Of a DNA stretch of 64,000 nt, positions 1 through 10,729 are shown in pieces (position 1 is the stretch's first letter; each line of letters opens with the position of its first letter). The notes beneath the pieces are model-generated. The model saw only the letters and a program-made list of their open reading frames with translations, searched no databases and had not been told where the DNA came from. Both the position numbers and the translations under genes were made by a program. Source of the DNA: Prunus persica (Eukaryota; Streptophyta; Magnoliopsida; Rosales; Rosaceae); the NCBI RefSeq assembly GCF_000346465.2, contig NC_034016.1:1937352-2001351 (forward strand). The letters are read 5' to 3'.

Positions 1-402
1 ATTTTGGGTAGTGATGCCTTTTCTACCAATATAAGGTACTTGCCTTTCTCTAGGCACAACAATTGGTACATGTGTTCCATCAATTGCCTCGATGCAATCT
101 TTTAAGTATGGTCAATATAGATTATCATCTTTAATTTTCTTTGGAACTCCCTTGAATTCAGGATCACTAGGACTTATTAGATTAGTAGCCATTCGAGATA
201 TAGCTTCTAATATTATCCCAAACCACCTTGACACAGTCTTCCCTAAATGCTGGAACCTTTCTTGTACCATTCTATTAGTAAAGCCATGACCTATGTGATA
301 AGAAACATTGCTAAAGCCTCTAGTAATGGTATCTCTCACCTTCTTTCAAACTATAGGTACTTGTAAGGGTCTCCAACAATTTCTTAAACCCATGTTGGAA
401 TG
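1..402 (-). pseudogene. PIF/Harbinger transposase, N-terminal half (broken)
   Basis: The minus strand encodes the front part of a HARBI1/DDE_Tnp_4-like nuclease and runs off the left edge of the window. Readable blocks in order are a helix-rich start (KKLLETLTSTYSL), IGHGFTNRMVQERFQHLGKT, VSRWFGIILEAISRMA, KIKDD, and the catalytic-region signature AIDGTH followed by VPYIGRKG. These match the usual order of plant Harbinger transposases. There is an in-frame stop before PYLKD and a short disturbed stretch after the first block, so it cannot encode a working enzyme. The rest of the catalytic domain is not downstream on this strand. It lies on the opposite strand at 460-855, joined through the hairpin at 346-457. 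Family assignment is secure; whether the left part beyond the window is intact cannot be seen. Confidence 0.85.
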
Positions 403-457
403 GAAAAACATGGGTTTAAGAAATTGTTGGAGACCCTTACAAGTACCTATAGTTTGA
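346..457. repeat. Perfect 51-bp inverted repeat with 10-nt loop
   Basis: Left arm 346-396 and right arm 407-457 are exact reverse complements by direct comparison; the loop is 397-406. Both arms encode the same N-terminal transposase segment. The hairpin sits exactly at the point where the transposase flips strand. Confidence 0.95.
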
Positions 458-855
458 GTTTTATGACACCTTACCTCTTTCTCCTCATTACCTCATTTAA
501 GAAATTGTCAATTACTCAAGAAATCTTCAGTCACAGACATTCATCTCTAAGATGCATAATTGAAAGAACATTTGGTGTTTGGAAAAACCTATGGAGAATG
601 GTATGTCAAATTCATAATTTTCCTTTGGAAAAAAAAGTACAAGACATTGTCGCTTCAATAGCTCTCCATAACTTCATAAGAATTCATCCAATGACGGATG
701 TAGAGTTCCAACATATGATGATGATTAAGAGTTATCCCCAAACAGATGATGGAAGGACTAGTACGGAAGAGACTATTGTACAAGAAAATGTAACTTGTGC
801 ACGAGAAATGGATGACGAACGCAAGAGAATTGCAAATCTTCTTATGTCTACCTGA
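400..855 (+). pseudogene. PIF/Harbinger transposase, C-terminal half, inverted relative to the N-terminal half
   Basis: An open frame of 151 codons ends at 855. From about 520 it reads the C-terminal Harbinger block: RHSSLR, IERTFGVWKNLW, then ASIALHNFIR, the classic tail of DDE_Tnp_4 nucleases. Its first 20 codons (MEKHGFKKLLETLTSTYSL) are not native here. They are an inverted copy of the start of the minus-strand half, supplied by the right arm of the 51-bp hairpin. The ORF is therefore a chance fusion of an antisense N-terminal piece and the C-terminal domain, and it lacks the DG motif region. It is a rearranged relic, not a functional gene. Confidence 0.8.
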
Positions 856-3164
856 TATTTTGTGTCGATTAACAATATATTTTCTCATCCTAACAAAATA
901 TTTATTCTTGTTTTTTTTTTCAAGAAGTATGATTTGAAGCTATAGATTTTCAATTTTCGTTTAAGAATGCCCAAGATTTAATATTATGTGATTGGTTATC
1001 AATTTAAAAATGTTTGTTTGTGAAAATACTAAAAAAAGGCAAAAAATCACTTTTTTCTTTACGAAGCCAAACGCTACGAATAACATTAAATCACTTTTGT
1101 TTACAATATAAAAGCACTTTTATGTTGGTAGCCAAGCGATGAACTGATTTTGGGCAAAAGCGATACTAACATAAAGTGATTATGCTAAAATCACTAATGA
1201 TTAAAATCTCTTCTACATAATCACTCCCAAACGAAGTAGCCATGGATTCAAGGCAACACCTGACTAAGAGGTATGAGTTTGTTATGAGCTAGGGATTTGG
1301 TTTTGTTGTTTGAGTTAGTGAGGAGGAAAATTAAGATTTTTTTATTTGTATAAGTAGGGCACCCAATAAAACCAAAGTCAGGAAATGGCTAATTATATTT
1401 TCTTCCATAAAAAAGAAAAAGCAAATTATATTTTGATTGCAACAATTAAAGGTTGGATTTCACTGGGTTTCCAAATAAAACTAAAACGTTAAAAATAGTA
1501 AATAATAAAATGAGTTCAATTAAAAAAAGGAATAAGCTTTAAAAAAAACTTAGATGCTGGTTTAGTGATATATCTCGTCATAATGTTAGAATATGTTTCA
1601 AATTCAAATCTTATCCTCATTGATTAAAAAAAATACATATATAATGCAGTTTTACTTTCCACAAAGAAAATTCTTAAAATAAATTTTATATCATTTTCAA
1701 ATGCATATTGCAATACCAATGAAGGTGTTAATTGGACGTAGGTGGGCATGCTTTTGGTGTGCTCCTATGTGATCCTAAGTTCAAACCTCTATGGTACGTA
1801 TGTGTGTGAGTTTATCGTCTCCTCCTTCCTAATTTTGGCAACATCAAAAAATGCTCATGGTAGTAAGTAAATAGCCGAATACCTATTATATACACAATAT
1901 TATATCACATTTTTCTTTTATGAGGAGATTATAGTTCAAGGAGCTAAATCATTTAATTTGAGATCCACTTCACCTTCCCAAAACAAACAATCTTCAACTT
2001 TTGTTTATTTGGTCTTGTATTTATGTCACTCTGTGTTTTGTTGCGTTCTAATGGTTTGTTGTGTTGGGTTTAGAATGAGAAATTTACTGGTTATTTGTCT
2101 TTATTGGCTTTTAGGGCTCTCATTATGATCCAAGGTTTTTTTTCTAATCAATAAGATTGAATCAGATGTTCATTCTACTCTTTTTTATTTTATTTTAATA
2201 CAAGTGATATAGGGGAGGGGGAATCGAACCTATAACCTCATGTGCATGGGTACATGCTCTTAATCACTTAAACTACAAGTCATTTGTCATCCTACTCTTA
2301 TATGTAAATGGTGGCAATGTACGATATGATTCGATAAAAAACATGATAGCCGCATGATTAAAATTTTGGGTCAAACTCGAGTAAACCAGTTAAGACCTAG
2401 TTAATAAACATATGGGTTTTCGGTCAACCCACACCAACTCATTTATCAACTTACTCAACCATTTAATAAACGGGACATGTTAGCCCTTTTACAACCTGTC
2501 ATCTCATATATTTAACCTATTTCATTTTGTTAGTTTAAAATTTTAGAGAGTTAAGATTATATTTATAACATTAAATTGGCCTTTTTATATGATATTTTTA
2601 ATTTTATTATAAGGTTTTTAATATATGAATAATATTATTTGTAAATATGCATATTTAGTAGATTAAATGAATTTAAATAGGTCAAAAAGGTTTAAATATT
2701 CTAAATAGGGTAAATGGGTAGATAAGTAAACCTAAATAACAATCCAACCCAATAGATGTAATAAAGAGGTTACAAGGGTCATGTCGTGTCTTATTGTAAT
2801 AAACATGTCGTGTTTGTGTTAGAGATTCATAACCCTAAACGAGTCATGTTTGAGTTGGTGATTTCTAAGCCATTTAATTAATAGATTGACTTTAGGTTGG
2901 AGATTTCTAACCCGTTTAATACCATGACACAACCTGACCTATTGTTGGTAAATATACAGTTTTGAGAAAGTTCCACAACGCAGAATATAGAGTCCTTTTG
3001 ATGTAGCAGAGCAAAGCACAGTTAAAGGGAAGTTTAACGATAACCTAAAGTGACAGACTCTGAATCTGAAGCATGAATTCGGCCAAAATCAACCTAATCA
3101 ATGAAGAGATGAAGAAACAATATTTAGCAGATATAAAAATTCTCGAAAAATGAATTGTGATTAC
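856..3164. other. Intergenic, AT-rich, with repeat debris
   Basis: No coding region is recognisable. About 1030-1235 has MITE-like character, with repeated 'aatcactttt' motifs and 'agccaaacg/agccaagcg' blocks. Around 2215-2280 a segment with an 'atcgaacct' box and the phrase 'tcttaatcactt' resembles a tRNA-derived repeat; similar wording recurs near 62935-63005. 2320-2960 contains repeated 'cgagtcatgtt/acccgttta' phrases typical of degenerate plant MITEs. Element borders are not clear. Confidence 0.5.
1733..1855 (+). repeat. SINE-like fragment
   Basis: A block with tRNA-like spacing: an A-box-like 'gtgggcatgc' start, then 'aagttcaaacc' as a B-box-like motif, followed by a tail 'tgtgtgtgagtttatcgtctcctccttccta'-type phrase. 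The same tail wording occurs near 62265-62290, suggesting one dispersed family. No clear target duplication was found. Confidence 0.3.
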
Positions 3165-4288
3165 GAAGAAGAAATTTGAATTTGTTGCACTCTCATCAAG
3201 TCAACTGCGAGATTGCTCTTTGTGGATGTTTGCTTCAAAAGATGGGCTAACTGCTTTTGATATAAGACAATGAATGAGCAATTTTGGTCACATATGAAAT
3301 GTGGCACAGTTTGCTTGATAAACTTGGTCAATCTTTGAGTTTGTGTATTGAAACTTTGGATGTTGACGTCGATGAAATGGAAGTTATCCCTGATGTTGTA
3401 ATCAACCATGATGGAAGGGAATATGTATTCTCTTATGGAATTGGTAAAATATATGTTTATTTTGCTAAGGTAGTACCATAGTAGGGTCAAAATGTGGTTT
3501 TAAAGGGTGCACTCTGTCTACCTTTCAAATTTGATATGGTTGGTACAAAGGTGTGGTGGTTGTTGATCCAACCTCATGAAGAAAATTGTCATTACGGCAC
3601 AATATGTGCAAGTTTATATTGAAAAGCAGAAAGTTAGATATTTTAGCATGGACCAAAGTTTAGCTTTGTTTTCAAGATCAACAACTGATTAATCCATCGT
3701 CCACGCTTGGAGTTATGATGTTTTCATGAGAAAACAAAGAGAGTGTGTACAAGAGTTGGATGCTACATTTACTGACCTTCCTAAAGCATAAAAGGCTCTA
3801 AGTTTGGTTTCTACATCAACAAATATTACTGACATTTGTAGCTTATTGTTAGGATGTGGTTTTGAATCTTATGAACCATACATTGCGATGATGTTACAAT
3901 TATTGAGGCAATCAAAGTTAGTTGAATTTCGAAGTAAAATGAGGACTTTGATTCCAGATGGAAGAGCAATGATGGTATGTCTAGATGAAACTATACCTTA
4001 GAATATGAGCATGTGTTTATGCAAGTATGAAATTAGATTATACTATAGCACCAAGTAAGAAATTGGATCATGAGGTCGCAATTAAGGGAATTGCAAAGCA
4101 ATTTGTAGAATACACAAACACTGAAAATCTTGTGTGAAATTGTCAATGCCCAAGTTGTTTTAGTAAACAAAATTCCTATGAAAGCAGAATGTAAAGCATG
4201 TATAAATCTCACAAATATATTTTCACATTTTGTTGCCTTTGCAAGAACTAGGGTATCAGCTACAATAGAAAGCCATCTATGTCCCGTT
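3165..4288 (+). pseudogene. RDR1: RNA-dependent RNA polymerase (RDR1-like) pseudogene, 5' portion
   Basis: Fragments in shifting frames follow the RDR protein in order: FEFVALSSSQLRDCSLWMF and DGLTAFDIRQ (3168-3270); EVIPDVVINHDGREYVFSYG and IGK (about 3380-3450); a GVVVVDP block; LDILAWTKF; FESYEPYIAMMLQLLRQSK and LIPDGRAMMVCLDET (3855-3993); and VNAQVVLVNKIPMKAECKAC to ATIESHLCP (4130-4288). Plant RDRs synthesise double-stranded RNA in silencing, and RDR1 acts in antiviral defence. The N-terminal third to half is absent. There are many stops and frameshifts. Between CLDET (about 3990) and KLDHEVAIK (about 4055) only some 60 bp remain, where the family has roughly 100 residues including the catalytic DLDGD motif. 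Assignment to RDR is secure; the RDR1 clade is judged from motif wording only. The reading resumes at 12365. Confidence 0.85.
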
Positions 4289-4823
4289 TGTAAGACACGT
4301 TTGTGTCTTAACTCACTAAGGGTGGTTTGATGATCGAATTGAAGTTTTAGAGTTTGACATGGATTAGGAGTTTTGGAACCAATCTTATATGCTACTCTAA
4401 TAAGGAGAAGTGTGTGAAGTTAATCACTAGAGTTAGAAGATATCCTATCTCATTGTGGATTGGGAGACCTAAAACTAATGCAATTGTGAGAGCTAGAGAG
4501 TTTCTTGATGGGCAAAACTCTCTAGCTGATGTATATAAATAGAGCCCCTGCTCATGCGATCAAATTATGACAAACAAAACATTCATATCCCATTTGGAAT
4601 TACAGTGTAGAAGGGATCGCATTGAGTGGAAGGTTTCTATTCAAAGTCAGACTAATTCTCAGCTTCATCATCCTAGATCATTCCTATGGCCAACCTAGGT
4701 ATGCGAAAGTTTGTATTCTTTATGTACAAGAATATAAGTTAGATCACATTCATATACGTGCTGTGTTTCAAGTTCCTTTCATATGCGTGTTTATAAAGAT
4801 TAAAGGCCAATTTACATAAGCCA
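4289..4823 (+). repeat. 5' LTR of the copia element
   Basis: Aligns with 11907-12345 up to the phrase 'tttgtattctttatgta', including a TATA-like 'tgatgtatataaatagagcc' at 4529-4548. It then carries about 80 bp absent from the 3' LTR. The end at 4823 is set by the following primer-binding-like sequence and is less certain than the start. Confidence 0.8.
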
Positions 4824-5206
4824 TGGTATTGATTAAACAAGCCACAACCGTTTAGTCAATTAAAGACTTATGCATATAAAGTAATTTTGGACAGATTTGC
4901 ACTATGAACTGCTGTAGTTTTGATGCACCTTCTGTCCATAGATGTTGGTGTTTGATTCTATAGGAGTTTATGGTAGTGTGATGCAAGGGATATTACACAT
5001 GGATGAATGAAATCTTTTTTTTATCCACAGATGTGAGAAGATTATTCATGCAGGAAATTCATGTGTGATAAAACTTGGTGATCACTAAAACATGTTTGAT
5101 TTACTTCCTACAGGTGTTAATCAATAATGTACAGTTTTTATGGGGACAATTTTTGTTTGTGTACTTATTTTATGTCCGTTAAAATCCTCCAGCTTTGAAC
5201 CCTGTT

Positions 5207-6037
5207 ATGAATCTAAGTTCCATGGAGACCTTGACTGGTACCAATTTCTAGAAATGGAAAGCAGATTTGGAGATAGCTATAGGTTTCTTGGATTATGACA
5301 TGGCCTTGAGAGAAGAAGCTCCAGCAGTTCTTGTGGAGACAGCCTCTGCAGAAGAGAAATCATTATTCAAAATGGAAAAAGGCAAATAGGATGGCCATAC
5401 TCATTATGCTGAAATCAATGTCACCAATTGTGAGAGGTGGAATTGAAGTGAAGGACAATGCTAAGGATTTTCTTAAGTCAATTGCACTCAAGTACAAAGA
5501 GTTTGAGAAAGCTGAAATAGGTCTTTTGATGAGTCAACTCATTGAGTTGAAATATGCAGGAGATGAATGTGTAAGGATGCACATACTGAAGGTGATCAAT
5601 ATAGGGATGAAGCTTAGGTCATTCAATATAAGCATGGATGACAATATGCTAGTGTATTTTGCTTTAAACTCACTACCTTTAGATTTCAAGCTGCTCAAGA
5701 GCACATATGTGGCATAGAAAGAGTGTTGGTCGCTAGATGAACTCATTGCTATAGTTGTGCAAGAAGAGCAAGCTATTAAGAAGGACAAGGCACACATTAA
5801 CATTGTCTTTGCTGCAAAGGAAGACAATAAGAACAAGAAAAAAGGCAACAATGCAGCTGGAAAACCGAAGTACAATAAAGGAATGAAAGCAAACGGAATT
5901 GCTGGAATAAAGTGCTATTTTTGCAAAAAGATAGATCACATAAAGAGGGCTTGTCGCAGGTATAAGAGATGGTTGGAAAAACAAGCCAAGAAAGGTGGTA
6001 ATATTCATGAAATTTCAGTTTGTAGATTTTTAACATA
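5207..6037 (+). pseudogene. copia gag (broken)
   Basis: Begins at the ATG at 5207 (MNLSSMETLTGTNF, then a stop where the family has K/W). It continues through WKKANRMAILIM, LKSMSPIVRGG, DNAKDFLKSIALKYKEFEKAE and MDDNMLVYFALNSLP. A stop at 5715 follows TYVA, then SLDELIAIVVQEEQ. The CCHC zinc knuckle C-x2-C-x4-H-x4-C is intact at 5913-5954 (CYFCKKIDHIKRAC). In life this protein would form the particle that packages the element's RNA. At least one frame change and several stops make it non-functional. Confidence 0.85.
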
Positions 6038-6041
6038 ACAC

Positions 6042-7290
6042 TTGATGGCTTGACAGTGGTGCTACAATTCATGTTTTGAATACTTTGCAGGGGTTCATAA
6101 CTAAGAGGGCACCAAGAAAGGATAAAGTGAAGGTGTTCATTGGTAATGGAGTCTAAGTTGCAGTGGAGTTCATTGGATTAGTTAGAATCGAGTTTGAGTC
6201 TGGTTTCTTTTTGGATTTAGTAGACGTAGTTTATGTTCCTTCCATGAGAAAGAACTTAGTTTCAGTTTCTAAGCTTGTTAAAGCTCAGTATGAGGTCGCT
6301 GTCAATATTTTTTTGTTTTTCTATTTCAAGGAATAAAATTTCAGTTGGTTATGGCACTCTTGTGGATGGAATGTTTCGTTTTAATATCGAGGAATCTAAT
6401 TTGGTTATGAACACTACAAGTATTCAGCACAACACTACTAAAACAGATTCACCAAACCTGTGGCATAAAAGGCTCTGTCATATTTCAAAAGAAAGGATGA
6501 ACACTTTATGCAAACAATCTGTTCTGCCTTTTTTGGATTTAAATTCTTAGAAGATGTTTGCATAAACTGTGTAAAAGGAAAACTCACGAATTTAAGGAAG
6601 AAAGGAGCAGTAAGAAGTTCAAACCTTTTGAAATTGATACACACTGACATATGTGGATCTTTTCCTAATCCAACTCATGATGGTTTTAGATATTTCATAA
6701 CTTTTACAGATGATTTTTCAAGATTATATGTATCTAATAATTGAGAAATCTAGTACCTTAGAAACCTTTAAAATATTTAAAGTAGAAGTTGAAAACCAAC
6801 TTAATCTAAAAATCATGAACCATTTGCAAAGTTTCTGCAGCAAGAAGGCATAGTTGCACAATACACAAATCTTGGAACTCCACAACAAAATGGAGTTTTA
6901 GAGAGAAGAAATCGAACCCTTAAGGACATGGTGAGAAGTATGATGTGCAATGTGAACTTGCCTATTTTTCTATAGGGAGAAGCTCTTAAAATAGCCAATT
7001 ATGTTTTAAATAGGGTGCCAACCAAGAGTATAGATAAGATACCTTATGAGATGTTGAACAAAAGGAAACCGAGCCTTAATCACTTAAAGGTTTAGGGATG
7101 CAAAGCTGAAGCAAAACTCTATAATCCTGTGAAAAAGAAATTGAATTTGAAGATAACAAGCTGTTTTTTCATAGGCTATCTAGAGAGGACAAAAGGGCAC
7201 AGGTTTTATAGTCCAGGTCACACCACAAGGTTTGTTGAAACTGGGAGAGCAATTTTCATAGAGAATGATGGAGAAATTACATAATAAAGA
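6042..7290 (+). pseudogene. copia protease and integrase (broken)
   Basis: The protease active site reads WLDSGAT at 6046-6066, followed by VYVPSMRKNLVSVSKL. The integrase zinc-binding region is seen as LWHKRLCHISKERM ... CINCVKGK at about 6460-6580, and the catalytic core as LIHTDICGSFP, FTDDFSRLY, GTPQQNGVLERRNRT (about 6635-6920) and YVLNRVPTKS. Stops occur at about 6740, 6975 and 7095. Order and motifs (integrase before reverse transcriptase) identify copia rather than gypsy. Confidence 0.85.
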
Positions 7291-8358
7291 GACCTTGATT
7301 TTGAAGAAATAATAGAAAATATAGATATAAGAAATAAGGAGGACTTCACAACCTTGCCAGCTGATATTTCTCAGAGGCTGACACACAAAATGCAACCTCA
7401 GCAATTAACACCAGAAGCACTCACCACCGCAGCACTAATACATATTGAATCTGGAAGTCTAGAACAAACTCAAGAGCTACAGCAATCACAAGAAAATGTG
7501 GAACCAAGAAGGTCACAAAGGTTTAGAAGGTTTGCAATTCCAGCTATGTCATTTATTTGCAAGAATCTGAGCATGACATGAGCCAACAAGAAGATCCATG
7601 TACCTTTAAGCAAGCATTAAACATTGATAAAAATGAAGAATGGCTTGCAGTAATGAAAGCATAATTGGAATCAATGAGACAGAATGGAGTATGGGAATTG
7701 GTCAATTTGCCTCAAGGATGTAAACTATTGGTTGTAAATGGGTTTACAAAATAAAAAGAGACTCAAGAGGTTGTATAGAAAGACACAAAGCAAGGTTAGT
7801 TACAAAAGGCTTCACACAACAAGAAGGGGTATATTTTAATGAAACGTTTTCTCTAGTATCGACTAAAGATTCATTTCGAGTCATTATGACAATCGTGGCA
7901 CACTTTGATCTATCACTTCATCAAATAGACGTTAAGACTGCATTCTTGAATGGAGAAATCTATGAAGAGATTTACATGAAGCAACCTGGGGGAGTCATTC
8001 AAGAAGGGAGAGAAAATCTTGTCTGCAAACTGAAGAAATAGATTTATGGTTTAAAACAAGCATCTAGGCAGTGGTATCTCAAGTTTGATGAAATTGTAAG
8101 ATCTTATGGATTCACTAAAACACTTATTGATTAGTGCATTTACCATTAAAACCAGTGGGAGACATTTCATGTTCTTAGTTTTATATGTTGATGACATTCT
8201 CATCGCAAGCAGTAGCCTTACACTTTACATGACACCAAAGTTTTTCTGCAGAAATCTTTTGATATGACAAATCTTGGAGAGGCTACTTATGTTATAGGCA
8301 TTGAGATCACAAGGGATAGGGAGAGAGGTCTATTAGGATTGTCACAGAAAAGGTACAT

Positions 8359-10458
8359 TGTAATATCCCAAACCAAAAATTCATAATGAAGGAATATTTT
8401 ATTTTGCGAAAAGACAATTTTGCCCTCGTAATATTTTATTAAGAAAAGGTGACTTTTTGATCGAGAAAGAATTTGACAATTCCGCTTGCGCCATTGCGTA
8501 GAGCACGGTGAAACGAGTTCATAGACACGTAGTGGGCCCGAACCGGAGTTGTAACGAAGGAGTTATGGTCAAAAGAGTCTCAGTGGCATAACCGTAAATA
8601 TCTCGAAGTTGGATCTATAAAACCCAGCCAGCTCTCTCCTCTCGCGCAAAACTGCCCGCCGCCTTCCAGAGCTTGCTGGCGCCGCCTCAGGGAACCACCG
8701 GCCACGGGACCGGTGGCGATGGAACCGACGTCGAGTCCGCTACCTTTCCCGACCGATCCCCTGCCTGCCGACGACCTGTGCTGGCCGGAAACTGCGAAAG
8801 AACGACGGGAACTCACCGAAACTTCAAGGCCTCCGATCTCCCTCCTCCGGCCATCATTTTCGTCGACCCAGGCACCAGAGGACCGGCAGAACCACAGGAG
8901 GGACCTTCAAATGATCCAGCTAGCTCGGACCAGCAGTGAGTGGACTTTCTTTCATAAATGATTTTATATAAATGAGTTATATAAATGCTTTTTATAAATG
9001 AGTTTATATGAGTAAATTTCATTATTTGATTTTGAATAAGTTTTACCGAATGTTTTCCGAGCATGATTTGTGCCGTAAAATATCTTTATTTCTATGCTGC
9101 TTAGTTGAACATGGTAGAAAGTGACAGAGCAGAGTTGAGATTTATATCAGAGAAAATAGCAGCTTAGTTTTAGACTTGCCAAATACAGTGAATTATCAGA
9201 TTTTTCTAAATTAGAACCACCATGTACCCGCTTGTTTTTGGTGATTACCCTCAGACGGACCGATGTCTGCGGACATCCAGTCTGTTTACAGTTCTGTCAG
9301 TGCAATTGACATTGCCTCACGAGTTTCGGGGACGCTCGGACCGTGAGTGCCATGATTTGCGGCTCGGCTGACTCTGTGTCCCCGAGACCTGCCAGGATTT
9401 GCGGCTCGGCTGACTCTGTGTCCCCGAGACCTGCCAGGATTTGCGGCTCGGCTGACTCTGTGTCCCCGGGACCTGCCAGGATTTGCGGCTCGGCTGACTC
9501 TGTGTCCCCGGGACCTGCCAGGATTTGCGGCTCGGCAGACTTGGTGTCCCGAGACCTGCCAGGATTTGCGGCTCGGCTGACTCTGTGTCCCCGAGACCTG
9601 CCAGGATTGCGGATTAGGCTGACTGCGGTCCCTTGTATCTTGCCAGAGTGGCTCGAGTCGACTTGATGTCATCGGGACCTGCCGGCGGATCAGGTTGACC
9701 ATAGTCCCCTGATTTCGTCAGTTTGCGGCTCGGGTAGCCTGCGTGACGCCCGAGACCTGCCAGGGGAATTGACGGATTTTCAGGGATACACTCAGGTGGT
9801 AGTTTTAAAGCAATTTGAGCACTTTTATGCAGCTATTGTTTTTCAATCATCTTATATCAGTTTTCTCAATAAACGTGCATGTTTTATCTCTTCATATAAT
9901 TGTTCAGCTTGACGAATCTATATACATACTGTTACATATTTATATTTAGAGGAATACTTTATATTAAACACAGGTGAACTTTAGCTTTACTTATCAAGTT
10001 ATTTTTACTATGGGGTTATTATGATTGTAAACTGATTTCAAGAACATTATTTTTGTCCACTCACATTTTCAAACTTGTTTTTCGCCCCCAGGCCGTAGAA
10101 GTAAGCAGGATCCACCACCGGGCCATTCATAGCTTCCGTGCCACCAAGTAAGGTAGAGTTTTGTAGAAAATGCTCTGATATCTAGTTTTAGTGGAAAACT
10201 GGAGCTGGTGAATACTTAGTTATTCTCTTCTGGCAGTTGGTGTAGATTTATTTGTTTGTTGAACAGGTGGAAAAATCTGGGTTTGGTCAAATTACAGGGG
10301 AGACTCTGCCGAATTTTCGGCAGAAGTCTAAGGGAAATTTTAAAAGAATTTTGAACGAGAAGGGTAAGAAGGTCTTTTTTGCCCGACATTCGCCAGGTGT
10401 CGGACACGCACAGGACTTGGCTCGAATTTCAAAGCGGAAATTGGGTCGGGTCCTGTCA
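8359..10458 (+). mobile_element. Solo LTR (2,100 bp) of an unnamed LTR family, inserted in copia RT
   Basis: Starts TGTAATATCCC and ends GTCCTGTCA, flanked by tacat at 8354-8358 and 10459-10463. Removing it restores the copia reading RYIEKIL. It lacks a second terminal repeat, primer-binding site or recognisable protein, which is what a solo LTR looks like. A relative lies on the minus strand at 45324-47894, and an ends-only copy at 10627-10729. Shared blocks include 'gacaattttgccct', 'cgagttcatagacacg', 'caccaccgggcca' and the 3' block 'ggtgtcggacacgcacagg'. LTRs this long are typical of some gypsy chromoviruses; that class is inference. Confidence 0.85.
9351..9608 (+). repeat. Tandem repeat, about six copies of a 42-bp unit
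   Basis: The unit begins ggatttgcggctcggctgac and ends with a 'ccccgagacctgcca' phrase; GC-rich compared with its surroundings. The later copies are more diverged. The unit length is a multiple of three, which keeps several frames open on both strands without coding meaning. Confidence 0.85.
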
Positions 10459-10626
10459 TACATAGAGAAAATACTCAAGAGGTTTAACATGGCAGATTGT
10501 GCAAGTAGAAGTGTACCTATGACAAAAGGAGACAAACTGAGTGAAAGTCAAGCTCCACAAAATGATAGTGAGAGGTAAGATATGCGAGACAAGCCTTATG
10601 CACCCTTGGTGGACAGCCTCGTGTAT

Positions 10627-10729
10627 TGGAATGACCCAATAGGTCTGTTGTGCCCGACATTTGTCAGGTGTCGGACACGCACAGGGTCTGACTCGGATTC
10701 CAAAGCGGAATTTGGATCGGGTCCTGTCA
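10627..10729 (+). mobile_element. 103-bp ends-only copy of the same LTR family
   Basis: Starts tggaatgaccc (the LTR start, TGTAATGACCC in the third copy) and ends with the last ~90 bp of the LTR, finishing GTCCTGTCA. It is flanked by its own 5-bp duplication tgtat (10622-10626 and 10730-10734). Excision restores the copia reading SLVYAQVYTRPDIAF. About 2 to 2.5 kb of LTR interior is missing, with the junction near the phrase 'acccaataggtc', which resembles 'caaataggtcatt' of the 45-kb copy. Confidence 0.88.

Noticed and set aside
2215..2280. Candidate tRNA gene (B-box-like 'atcgaacct')
   Set aside because: No acceptor stem or anticodon arm can be formed around it; better explained as a tRNA-derived repeat.
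9286..9702. Long overlapping ORFs on both strands (Ser/Arg-rich repeats)
   Set aside because: They are produced by a 42-bp (14-codon) tandem repeat inside the solo LTR; both strands stay open for that reason and no protein family fits.
9990..10400. Possible host-gene exon inside the 2.1-kb insertion
   Set aside because: The open frame and splice-like 'ccccag' belong to blocks shared with the LTR copy at 45-48 kb, so they are part of the element.
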